Shown one piece after another: positions 16,784 through 24,674 of a stretch of DNA of 64,000 nucleotides. Made by a program: the position numbers and the translations under genes. Origin of the DNA: UKL13-3 sp964392775 (GTDB lineage Bacteria > Bacteroidota > Bacteroidia > UKL13-3); NCBI GenBank assembly GCA_964392775.1, contig CAYMRD010000001.1, positions 124,001-188,000 of the forward strand. The letters run 5' to 3'. Position 1 is the stretch's first letter. Every line of letters begins with the position of its first letter. The notes below the pieces were generated by a model, which was not told where the DNA came from, did no database searches, and saw nothing but the letters and a program-made list of their open reading frames with translations.

Positions 16784-18403
16784 ATGAAAAAACAATTTAC
16801 ACTTTTTAGTGCAGTGGTATTCGGGTGGAGTATCCAATTGCAAGCCCAGCACACGGCTAATTTCGATTCGTTGTTTAGTGCCACCAATAAATACATGGAT
16901 GGCAGCGGAGGCTCTGTTCGCGGTTCGTATCAGTCGGGCAATATTGCCTTTCCAAATGTTTACCAAACCCAATACGGAGGATTTTGGAGCGATGGATGGG
17001 CCGTATCCAATATCCAAAATGATACAACTGCGGGTTACGGAAACATGTATGCAGCCTATGCAAACGAAGCCCGTTCGGGTACTAATTACGCAATAGGTCA
17101 GCAGGGAAGTGTATTGATACCAACCGGTGGTGATGCCGGTAAAACAATCAAAGGACTATATGTTACCAACGGAACCTATCCTGCTTTGAGCATGCTTCAC
17201 GGAGATCAGTTTGCCAAACAGTTTGGAGGAGTTTCGGGTGATGACCCTGACTTTTTTGCCCTTTCGGTATTTGGGTTCCACAACGGTGTAAAAAGCAGCG
17301 ACAGCGTTGCCTTTTATTTGGCTGATTACCGTAACAGCGATAACTCACAGGATTATATCGTCAAACAATGGACGTATGTAGACCTGACTTCTCTGGGTGC
17401 TGTCGATTCGGTTGTATTCGAATTAACCTCATCTGATGCCGGTCAGTTTGGAATGAACACTCCCGGATTTTTCTGCGTGGATGATGTGGTGACCGATAGT
17501 GATACGGCTGATGGTGAAGAATGGTTTTTAATGCCGGGTTCGGTGATGAACAGTACAGATGCTGATTTGCACTCGGTTGTAACTGAGGGGCCTTTTTCTT
17601 TCCCAACAACTTATTCAGTAACACAATGGGGGAATTTTTGGAGTGCAGGTTTTGCTCCTTCATCCATGGTTGATACAACTACGGCCGGTTATACCAATTT
17701 GTTTTCGGCCTATGCAGGTGCAGGTGCGCAGGGTAGTATGGGTTATGCCATTGCCCAGCAAAATGCTACTGTTACCATAACAAGTGCAGGAGAGCGTTTA
17801 AGTGGAATGTATATTACCAATTCTACTTATGCTGCTTTGAGCATGCGTGACGGAGATGCGTTTGCCAAAAAGTTTGGTGGTGTAAGTGGTAACGACAGTG
17901 ATTGGTTTAAGGTGTCGTTTGTGGGTTATCACGGAGGCAATGCTGATACGGTGGTTGCATATCTGGCTGATTACCGTTTTGCCAACAATGAACAAGATTA
18001 TATTGTAAAAGACTGGATTTGGGTTGACCTCAGTTCGTTGGGCATTTGTGATAGTCTGCAACTTGTGATGAGTTCAAGTGATGTGGGGCAGTTTGGAATG
18101 AACACTCCTGCATATATGGCCATTGATGATTTATCTGTTTTGGATGCAACAGGATTTGCCACAACTGAAAGGAAGGGTATCAATGTATCAATGTATCCAA
18201 ATCCTGTTTCGGATGTGTTGACCATCGAAACCGGAGTTGAGGCCACTGCTGTTGAAGTATTGGATTTAGCCGGTAAAGTGCTTTTGTCGGAAACCACAAA
18301 CAGCATTCACCAACTGAATGTAGCTACATTACCAACAGGTTTATATCTGGTAAAAGTTCAGTCGGCTGTTGGGGTAAGCACCCACAAATTTGTTAAACAA
18401 TAA
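16784..18403 (+). CDS. Tandem DUF4465 surface protein (BtuH-like) with T9SS tail
   Basis: A 539-residue secreted protein starting three bases after btuB. The signal peptide is residues 1-22. Two DUF4465-type domains follow, at about 25-230 and 255-450, each with YQTQYGGFWSDGWAVSN- and GMYITNSTYAALSMRDG-like strands. The repeats share DQFAKQFGGVSGDDPDFF and DAFAKKFGGVSGNDSDWF. The C terminus is a T9SS type A domain (VSMYPNPVSDVLTIE, GLYLVKVQ). DUF4465-type proteins in gut Bacteroides have been described as B12-binding surface proteins (BtuH); I recall this link but cannot verify it here. It probably captures B12 and passes it to BtuB. Having two domains and T9SS export instead of a lipoprotein anchor is unusual. 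Confidence 0.8.
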   Translation: MKKQFTLFSAVVFGWSIQLQAQHTANFDSLFSATNKYMDGSGGSVRGSYQSGNIAFPNVYQTQYGGFWSDGWAVSNIQNDTTAGYGNMYAAYANEARSGTNYAIGQQGSVLIPTGGDAGKTIKGLYVTNGTYPALSMLHGDQFAKQFGGVSGDDPDFFALSVFGFHNGVKSSDSVAFYLADYRNSDNSQDYIVKQWTYVDLTSLGAVDSVVFELTSSDAGQFGMNTPGFFCVDDVVTDSDTADGEEWFLMPGSVMNSTDADLHSVVTEGPFSFPTTYSVTQWGNFWSAGFAPSSMVDTTTAGYTNLFSAYAGAGAQGSMGYAIAQQNATVTITSAGERLSGMYITNSTYAALSMRDGDAFAKKFGGVSGNDSDWFKVSFVGYHGGNADTVVAYLADYRFANNEQDYIVKDWIWVDLSSLGICDSLQLVMSSSDVGQFGMNTPAYMAIDDLSVLDATGFATTERKGINVSMYPNPVSDVLTIETGVEATAVEVLDLAGKVLLSETTNSIHQLNVATLPTGLYLVKVQSAVGVSTHKFVKQ

Positions 18404-18418
18404 GAAAATAATGCCCTG

Positions 18419-18487
18419 CCTTTTCCTGAATTTTCCTGAATTGCCCCGGGTTTAAACCCGGGGCAATTCAGGAAAATTCAAGGAAAT
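18419..18487. terminator. 46-bp perfect palindrome, likely hairpin between btuH-like and btuG-like genes
   Basis: Positions 18431-18476 form a perfect palindrome centred on GTTTAAAC with GCCCCGGG arms and TCCTGAATT outer arms. With one bulge the stem extends to about 18487. It lies between the stop of the DUF4465 gene and the start of the next. It would fold into a very strong hairpin and could stop or stabilise the riboswitch transcript. No U-tract follows on the plus strand, so it is not a classic terminator. Confidence 0.65.
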
Positions 18488-18506
18488 TCAATCCAATCCA
18501 TTCCTG

Positions 18507-18514
18507 TATATTTG
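18507..18514 (+). promoter_or_regulatory. -7 box ahead of btuG-like gene
   Basis: TATATTTG (18507-18514) is a perfect Bacteroidota -7 element placed 15 bases before the ATG at 18529. The predicted transcript would have almost no leader. No good -33 element is seen. If real, the btuG-like gene can be expressed independently of the riboswitch. Confidence 0.5.
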
Positions 18515-18528
18515 CGCACTTGTTACAC

Positions 18529-19566
18529 ATGAAATCTCTGTATCTCTTATTATTTGTTTCCGTACTACTAATTGCTTGCGATGATAAGCCGCTTCCCGAG
18601 GAGGAAATTGTATTATCACCCCCGGTAAAAGGTTCGGTGATGATTGTGAACGAAGGGAATTTCAACTCGGGTAATGCCAGTTTAACTTATCTGAATTTAG
18701 CAGATGATAAGTTGTATGATGATTTGTTTCAATCGGCTAATGCTCGCAAGTTGGGTGATGTATTTCAATCGGTAAATGTACTCAACGGCAATGCATATCT
18801 GGTGGTTAATAACTCACAAAAAATCGAAGTAGCCGACCCGGCAACGATGAAATCAAAAGGAACTATAACCGGATTTGTTTCACCGCGATACATCTTGCAA
18901 ATTGATGCTTCACATGCTTACGTGAGTGAGTATTATGCCAATCGTATTTCTATTGTTGATTTGGTTTCCAATACCATCACCGGATTTATTCCCATTACCG
19001 GTATGCCCGAAGAGATGGTAATCTTGAATAAGAAAGTTTATGTTACCAATGTCAACACAAGTTATGTGTATGTAATCAATACCGGAAACCATACGCTGAC
19101 AGATAGCATTCCAACGGTTTTTTCCTCCAATAGTATTCAGGTTGATGCCAACCAACAAATTTGGGTATTGAGCAATGGAGATGCCATCAACGGTATTCGT
19201 CCGGCCCTGCAACGGATCAATACACAAGGGGATTCGGTTGATAAATCATTCACGCTTACGTTTGCTGAAGCTGATTGCACAAGGCTTCGCATCAACAGCA
19301 AACGCAATAAGCTGTTTTGGTTGAGCAAACATGTTTATAGTTTTGGTATCAACGAAACACAACCTTCAGGAACCCCTTGGGTTCGTTCGGTCGGACAAAA
19401 TTTTTATGGCTTGGGTGTTAATCCGTATAACGATGAAGTGTATGTGAGTGATGCCAAAGACTATGTGCAACGTTCGGGCATATACCGCTACCGCAGTGAT
19501 GCTTCGCTGGTTGGTGATTTTAAAGCAGGTGTTATCACAGGATATTTTTACTTTTATTATCCATGA
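18529..19566 (+). CDS. Beta-propeller lipoprotein (BtuG-like corrinoid binder)
   Basis: About 345 residues from the ATG at 18529 (TTG at 18520 in the same frame is less likely because ATG gives the lipoprotein signal MKSLYLLLFVSVLLIAC). The mature protein is a beta propeller with repeated blade strands: GSVMIVNEGNF, NAYLVVNNSQKIEVADP, YVSEYYANRISIVDLVSN, KVYVTNVNTSYVYVINT, QIWVLSNGD. Its place after btuB and the DUF4465 protein matches BtuG, a surface propeller lipoprotein that binds B12 and cobinamide very tightly in Bacteroides. It probably sits over BtuB as a lid. The stop overlaps the DUF5522 start by four bases (ATGA). Confidence 0.82.
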   Translation: MKSLYLLLFVSVLLIACDDKPLPEEEIVLSPPVKGSVMIVNEGNFNSGNASLTYLNLADDKLYDDLFQSANARKLGDVFQSVNVLNGNAYLVVNNSQKIEVADPATMKSKGTITGFVSPRYILQIDASHAYVSEYYANRISIVDLVSNTITGFIPITGMPEEMVILNKKVYVTNVNTSYVYVINTGNHTLTDSIPTVFSSNSIQVDANQQIWVLSNGDAINGIRPALQRINTQGDSVDKSFTLTFAEADCTRLRINSKRNKLFWLSKHVYSFGINETQPSGTPWVRSVGQNFYGLGVNPYNDEVYVSDAKDYVQRSGIYRYRSDASLVGDFKAGVITGYFYFYYP

Positions 19567-19736
19567 GTTTACCTTCTCCACAGCTACCTGCCCGCAATGA
19601 GTTGCAGGAGGGCGTACATTATTACATAAACGAAAACGGGTATTGGGTATTTACCGAATTGTACCACAAGCTACGCGGGTACTGCTGTGGTAACGGGTGT
19701 AAGCATTGTCCGTATGGGGAAGAAGAAGGTTCATAG
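19563..19736 (+). CDS. DUF5522 small protein
   Basis: A 57-residue protein starting in an ATGA overlap with the btuG-like stop, hence translationally coupled. It contains YYINENGYWVFTELYHKLRG followed by YCCGNGCKHCPYG. The cluster of Cys residues (CCGNGCKHC) looks like a metal or Fe-S site, typical of the DUF5522 family. The function is not known. Its coupling to the B12 gene might be chance, as DUF5522 is common in Bacteroidota. Confidence 0.85.
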   Translation: MSLPSPQLPARNELQEGVHYYINENGYWVFTELYHKLRGYCCGNGCKHCPYGEEEGS

Positions 19737-20425
19737 TCGATAGATCATAGTTCATAGCGCCTAGTCAGTTCGAGTAGCTTGCCAAGGTTTGGCCTAGGGC
19801 GTATCGAGAACAAGTTTATAGAGGGACGTTCTTTCAATGAACTTTGTGCGCTAGGGAGGGTTAGGGGTGCGTGGGAGCTATTAGCGCAATGTTCATCGTT
19901 TGGGATGAGGTATCCACCTCTTGACTCTCTCATCTTAATCACTTCTCGATACAAACGTTCACACACAATTCCACCCAAGGTTCATGTGACGGAAGAATTT
20001 GTAGTTTACAATCCACGGACCACAGGTCCGCGTGAACGGGGGCTTCGCAAATGACAACCCGGCTTCGCCTACCGAATTCTCTTCACTATTCTAGTTTCAA
20101 TGTACGGACCACAGGTCCGCGCGAACGGGGGGAGATTTGCAGATATACTATCAACGAAAAGTCGCGGAAGGAAAGAACAAAATGTTGGTATTAAATGCTG
20201 TTCGAAATAAAATTGTAGCACGAATATGCTCTATGGTCAATAATAGAAAGATATATCAACCTCATTTGGATTTGTCATAGAAATCGAAGTGACGGGTAGT
20301 CTACAGTTAGCAGTTTGCGCGTTGACTCCTTTAGGTTATAACAAGAAATATACAGATCAATTCAGCGGTCAGCTACTGCCAACTCTTCAACTTGCTATCT
20401 TTTCTTCCATCCTAAATCACACATC
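19737..20425. repeat. Gene-free repeat cluster
   Basis: No gene is seen in this 689-bp gap. It holds 19766-19811 (reverse complement copy of 3855-3899), 19940-19983 (reverse copy of the 3471-3520 element), and two copies of a 28-bp sequence with palindromic core CGGACCACAGGTCCG at 20015-20042 and 20104-20131. The families are shared with 3.4-3.9 and 14.3 kb. Confidence 0.7.
20015..20131. repeat. Direct repeat with palindromic CGGACC core
   Basis: Two 28-bp copies at 20015-20042 and 20104-20131 differ at a single position (GTGAACG versus GCGAACG). Each has CGGACC-ACA-GGTCCG as a hairpin. Their even spacing suggests a pair of REP-like units. Confidence 0.75.
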
Positions 20426-21106
20426 TCACATCCGAATGATTTTCCCGTCTTCCATTTCAATGATTCGGTCGGTGCTGTTGGCAAACTCATGGTCATGGGT
20501 TACGATAAGCAAGGTTTGATTAAACTCCGATGCCAGTTCTTTAAAAATGTCAAATACAATCTGACTGTTTTTTTTGTCGAGGTTACCCGTGGGTTCATCA
20601 CCCATAATAATCAGCGGGTCGTTAATCAAAGCCCGTGCAATGGCCACCCGCTGTTTTTGTCCGCCCGAAAGCTGGTTGGCCATTTTATGGGCTTCGCTGG
20701 CGATGCCCAGTATTTTAAGCTTTTCCATGGCCCGGTGTTCCACTTCCGCTTCGGAGTATTTGCCTGATTTAAGTCCGGGTAACATCACATTTCGCAATAC
20801 CGTAAACTCATTGAGCAGGTAGTGGAACTGAAACACAAATCCAATTTTTTCATTGCGTACCAGAGCCAGTTCGCCTTCTTTTTTACCCCGCATCGGATGT
20901 CCGTCAATCATTAAGTCGCCTTCATAATCCGTGTCCATGGTGGAGAGGATGTACAACAGGGTGGATTTTCCGCAACCCGATTTTCCGATTACCGATACAA
21001 ACTCACCCCTGTTAATGGAGAAATTGATATTATTCAGTACCTGCACCGTCACGGGGTCGTGGAAATTTTTACAGATATTGAGGGCTTGTATTGCGGTGTT
21101 CGACAT
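20426..21106 (-). CDS. ABC transporter ATP-binding protein (LolD/MacB type)
   Basis: A 226-residue ATPase, the size of LolD/MacB-type exporters. Walker A is GKSGCGKST (residue about 41), the Q-loop FVFQFHYLL, the signature LSGGQKQRVAIARAL, Walker B LIIMGDEPTG and the H-loop VTHDHEF. It powers the permease encoded immediately upstream on the same strand (the stop of the permease gene lies two bases away). A membrane-fusion gene completes the unit. The trio is probably an exporter or a lipoprotein/envelope-maintenance machine rather than a nutrient importer. Confidence 0.9.
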   Translation of the reverse strand: MSNTAIQALNICKNFHDPVTVQVLNNINFSINRGEFVSVIGKSGCGKSTLLYILSTMDTDYEGDLMIDGHPMRGKKEGELALVRNEKIGFVFQFHYLLNEFTVLRNVMLPGLKSGKYSEAEVEHRAMEKLKILGIASEAHKMANQLSGGQKQRVAIARALINDPLIIMGDEPTGNLDKKNSQIVFDIFKELASEFNQTLLIVTHDHEFANSTDRIIEMEDGKIIRM

Positions 21107-21108
21107 GA

Positions 21109-22362
21109 TTATTTTCCCCGTATGATAATGACCGGATCCATTTTGCTGGCTTTGCGTGCAGGGAACAGTCCTGCAAAATAGGTGGTGACAATTGAAAAGA
21201 TGAGGCCGATGATATAAAACCGGATATCATAATCCACAGGATAGGTTTTGATGGTGGGCAGGGCTTCGGTATTAAACGGTATCTGATCAATACCATAAGA
21301 GAGCAATAAGCCAAGGAGGAGCCCGACCACTCCACCTGAAATACCAATGGTTAAGGAGATGGTGATAAAAACAGATCGAACATCGGCTCCCGAAAACCCG
21401 GTGGCTTTTAAGATGGCGATGGAATCCATTTTTTCATAAATCATCATGTTTAAAATATTGTAGATGCCGAATCCGGCCACGATTAATAACGTGATACCAA
21501 CGGCATACGAAATCAGGTTTCGTATAAATGTTCCGGTTTCAAATTGTGCGTTCACGGTTTGAATATCCTCTGCATCGCATCCAAACAAGTTTGCATATTC
21601 TTTTGAGGCTACAGGGGCGTTATTAATATCGTGCAGCTTGATCTGAATATCGGTGACATAATTCGAAGGTTTACCCAATAGTTTTTGAGCTGTTGGCAGG
21701 GATGTATAACATTGTACTTTATCTAAATCGGCTAAGCCCGATTGAAAATACCCGACTACTTTGAGCTGCATCCGTCCGCCCTGCGGAGTGGTTACCTGAA
21801 CCACATCTCCAATGGCGGCCAGCATTTTGTTGGCCGCGCCTTTTCCTAAAATAATACTGTTGGGTGTGTTTTTGAGGTCGATATAATTGCCTGTGGTTAC
21901 ATAATCCTGAAAGAAGAACAACCTGCTTTCAGCTTCCACATCAATGCCGTTAATCACACCGGTGAGGTCGATGGCGCCCACATTAAAAAATACCTGAGTG
22001 GTAATTTTAGGAGCGATTCCCAGTACACGTTTATCTTTAAGCAGCGTATTCATGATAGCAGCGTTATTGTATATTTCCAACCGCCCTCCGCTGGGTTTTA
22101 CCGAACGGATAAAATGGTGCTCTCCTTTTTTAGCCATCTCAACAGGTTGAACTTTGCTGGGTTTAATCTCATTGAACAAACGCACATGAGCAGTACGGTT
22201 AATCACCAATCCATCCAACATACCGTTGAGCCCGTTCATAAAACATAGCAGGGTGATAAACATGGTGATGCTAAAGGTAACGCCAATGGCGGCAACCAAT
22301 GTTTGTTTCCAGCGGGCCAGCAGCAGCGAACGCGCAATGCTCATGTTTAAGCCAAATTTCAT
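21109..22362 (-). CDS. ABC transporter permease (MacB/FtsX family)
   Basis: A 417-residue inner-membrane protein. It has an N-terminal TM (LVAAIGVTFSITMFITLLCF, residues about 22-42), a large periplasmic domain at about 60-290, and three C-terminal TM helices (IRNLISYAVGITLLIVAGFG, GISGGVVGLLLGLLLS and FYIIGLIFSIVTTYFAGLFP). This is the LolC/E-MacB-FtsX topology, which extrudes lipids or peptides or transmits force. The genes order as fusion protein, permease, ATPase in one transcript with two-base gaps. The exact substrate is not visible. Confidence 0.87.
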   Translation of the reverse strand: MKFGLNMSIARSLLLARWKQTLVAAIGVTFSITMFITLLCFMNGLNGMLDGLVINRTAHVRLFNEIKPSKVQPVEMAKKGEHHFIRSVKPSGGRLEIYNNAAIMNTLLKDKRVLGIAPKITTQVFFNVGAIDLTGVINGIDVEAESRLFFFQDYVTTGNYIDLKNTPNSIILGKGAANKMLAAIGDVVQVTTPQGGRMQLKVVGYFQSGLADLDKVQCYTSLPTAQKLLGKPSNYVTDIQIKLHDINNAPVASKEYANLFGCDAEDIQTVNAQFETGTFIRNLISYAVGITLLIVAGFGIYNILNMMIYEKMDSIAILKATGFSGADVRSVFITISLTIGISGGVVGLLLGLLLSYGIDQIPFNTEALPTIKTYPVDYDIRFYIIGLIFSIVTTYFAGLFPARKASKMDPVIIIRGK

Positions 22363-22364
22363 GC

Positions 22365-23441
22365 TTAAGGTTTTATCAGTTGATCGGTTGCGCTGATACC
22401 GGAAACAATTTCGGCTTTCTGATAATCTTTTAACCCGACTTTAACAACCACTTCCGAGCCATCAGCACGCTTCACAATGCTGTCATTAATCAGGTAGTTG
22501 CGCGGAATCGTAAGCGCTTTTTGGGTTTCGGCAATCACAATATTGGCTTCTGCTGTGAGGTTTGGATACAATACAGGAGGTTGCCTGGTAAATACGGCTT
22601 CTACCAAAAACGTTTTTGTATGTTCGTTCATAATCGGATCAATGCGGGTTACCCTGGCTTCAAAGGTTTCGTCACGGTAACTGTCGAGTCGTACAATCAC
22701 CGTTTGTCCCATCTTCACTCTTACAATGTCGTATTCATCTACCCGCAGCTCCATCATAAATCTGCTGGCATCGCCCACAATAGCCAACGGTGTTTGCGGG
22801 TTGATCATCTCGCCTCGTTTTTTGAGGATGGTATATACACGCCCGCTGATCTCGCTGCGAATGGTAAAATCGTTTTCCTGTTTTTGAGAGATGGCCAGAT
22901 TCTTTTTGGATTGCTGTGAAGCAAATCTGAGCTGCTTGCTGAGGTCGTTATAGCGAATGGTTGCCGCCTCATAGGCTGTGCGAGAGTTTTGATAAGTAAG
23001 CTCGCGTTGTTCCAGTTCAACCTGCGAACCTACTTGTTGCGCCCACAACCCTTTCTGGCGAAGATATTGAATTGAGTCGTTGAGCATTTTTGTACGGGCA
23101 AACTCAATATTGATGCGCAGCTCATTCAGCTTGTCTGTATTGGCTTCAAAGTCGGCATACCGGGCAGTCAGTGCGGCATTCTCGGTATTCAGTCTGGATG
23201 TTTCATTGATCAGTGATAGCAGGGGGGAGCCTGCTGATACCGTATCGCCTTCGGTTACAAAAAACTGTCCTATGATGCCGCTCACCGTTGCAAATACCTG
23301 ATATTGGTTATTGCTTTTAATGATTCCCGAAGCGTATACCGATTCGGTGATGGGTTCTATGGTTGGCTGAAGGGTTTCGGGTTTAGTGTGGCAGGCCAGA
23401 GTAAAACCTGCAAGCAACATCACGAGGAGTTGTTTATTCAT
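22365..23441 (-). CDS. Membrane-fusion (HlyD/MacA-type) lipoprotein
   Basis: A 358-residue periplasmic adaptor with a lipoprotein signal (MNKQLLVMLLAGFTLAC). A biotinyl-lipoyl-like half motif (SGIIGQFFVTEGDTVSAGSP) and its C-terminal partner (SGRVYTILKKRGEMINPQTP) sandwich an alpha-helical hairpin at residues about 85-175 (coiled coil). Barrel-sandwich strands and a membrane-proximal domain follow. It is the first gene of the three-gene transporter unit and is translated two bases before the permease. It would bridge the inner-membrane pump to an outer-membrane factor; none is encoded nearby. Confidence 0.88.
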   Translation of the reverse strand: MNKQLLVMLLAGFTLACHTKPETLQPTIEPITESVYASGIIKSNNQYQVFATVSGIIGQFFVTEGDTVSAGSPLLSLINETSRLNTENAALTARYADFEANTDKLNELRINIEFARTKMLNDSIQYLRQKGLWAQQVGSQVELEQRELTYQNSRTAYEAATIRYNDLSKQLRFASQQSKKNLAISQKQENDFTIRSEISGRVYTILKKRGEMINPQTPLAIVGDASRFMMELRVDEYDIVRVKMGQTVIVRLDSYRDETFEARVTRIDPIMNEHTKTFLVEAVFTRQPPVLYPNLTAEANIVIAETQKALTIPRNYLINDSIVKRADGSEVVVKVGLKDYQKAEIVSGISATDQLIKP

Positions 23442-23673
23442 GTTTCAAAGCTATTAGTCATGTTATGTTCATCCTACGACAATGGTCATATTTTCATTCA
23501 TCACCTGTTGTCCATCGGTACTAAAACTGTCCTGTGATTGGCTACAGTGGCCGTAAATTAATTCGGAAGCGGGTATCTGCATGAGATGATGGTTAGGTGA
23601 GTTTGGTCATGTATGTAAAAAGATAGATATTGTTACCTTTGTCCGGCAAATTACAAAATGCATCCACTAATTT
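23442..23673. other. Short gap with a -7 box ahead of the stress protein
   Basis: No gene. TACCTTTG at 23634-23641 is a perfect -7 box 33 bases before the ATG at 23674. Confidence 0.5.
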
Positions 23674-24552
23674 ATGGAAACCCAAAAGAAAAACACTGCA
23701 CTAGTTCCTGTTGATTTCTCAGAAATCGCTAACCATGCGCTGCAACATGCCGTTCAGGTTGCCAAACACTTTAACAACAACCTGTCCTTATTGCATGTTA
23801 TTGAAGACTCAAAATTACCTTCGTTTTTAAGCTTTGGCAAAGGAAGCACTGCCGGTCAGACAGAGATTGCCGAAAAAATGAACGCCATTGCAGGTGAAAT
23901 CAAAAGCCAGCACAATATTGATTGCAGGGTAGTAATCAAAGCAGGACGTATTTATAGAACAATAGCCGAAACTGCTACCGAATTGGGTTGCGACAGTATC
24001 ATCATGGGTTCAAACGGTGCAGCCGGCTTTGAGCAGGTGATTGGAAGCAATGCTTCACGTGTGATCAGCCATGCCGAGGTTCCGGTGATTGTTGTGAAAT
24101 CAAACGAACGTCCTTTTCGCGGATACAAAAACATCGCGTTCCCGTTGGACTTAACAATGGAGTCTCGTCAAAAAGTAAAATGGGCGATTCATATCGGTAA
24201 ATCATATAAATCAACCATTAATATTTTAACCTATAAAATCGGGGATGAGTTTTTGGATAATAAACTAACCCTTGGGTTGCGTCAGGTAGAGCGGTTATTA
24301 GAGGAAAACGGGCTTGAATACAAGGTTGAAGTATTGGAAAAAATGGATGGTAATTTTGCAGAAGAAACCCTGCGTTTTGCCGAAAAGATTGATGCCGACC
24401 TGTTGATGATTATGACACAGAGTGAAGATAAGGGTTTCAGCGAATACATCATCGGAACCTACGCACAGCAGATCGTAAACAAATCACAAAAGGTGCCTGT
24501 TATCTGTATCAACCCGTCACCAATGGGCTTCAATACAGACTACATGGGGTAA
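23674..24552 (+). CDS. Universal stress protein, two UspA domains
   Basis: A 292-residue cytoplasmic protein with tandem Usp folds at residues about 6-148 and 155-285. Domain 1 starts ALVPVDFSEIANHALQHAVQ and has the ATP-binding loop MGSNGAAGFEQVIGSNASRV. Domain 2 has KNIAFPLDLTMESRQKVKWA and MIMTQSEDKGFSEYIIG, which is degenerate in the ATP loop. Such tandem Usp proteins help cells survive starvation and stress by an unclear mechanism. A terminator hairpin follows at 24575. Confidence 0.88.
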   Translation: METQKKNTALVPVDFSEIANHALQHAVQVAKHFNNNLSLLHVIEDSKLPSFLSFGKGSTAGQTEIAEKMNAIAGEIKSQHNIDCRVVIKAGRIYRTIAETATELGCDSIIMGSNGAAGFEQVIGSNASRVISHAEVPVIVVKSNERPFRGYKNIAFPLDLTMESRQKVKWAIHIGKSYKSTINILTYKIGDEFLDNKLTLGLRQVERLLEENGLEYKVEVLEKMDGNFAEETLRFAEKIDADLLMIMTQSEDKGFSEYIIGTYAQQIVNKSQKVPVICINPSPMGFNTDYMG

Positions 24553-24574
24553 CCGGTTCATATTTAATAAGAGA

Positions 24575-24605
24575 ACAGTCGGAATGCGTATTCCGGCTGT
24601 TTTTG
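24575..24605 (+). terminator. Rho-independent terminator after universal stress protein
   Basis: ACAGTCGGAAT and ATTCCGGCTGT form an 11-bp stem with one wobble around GCGT, followed by TTTTTG. It ends the universal stress protein transcript. Confidence 0.85.
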
Positions 24606-24674
24606 TTTAAGCCGGTTCAATAAATTTTTAAATAGGCGTGCGGTATCTTACATTCGCGCCACCAAAACAATCGT

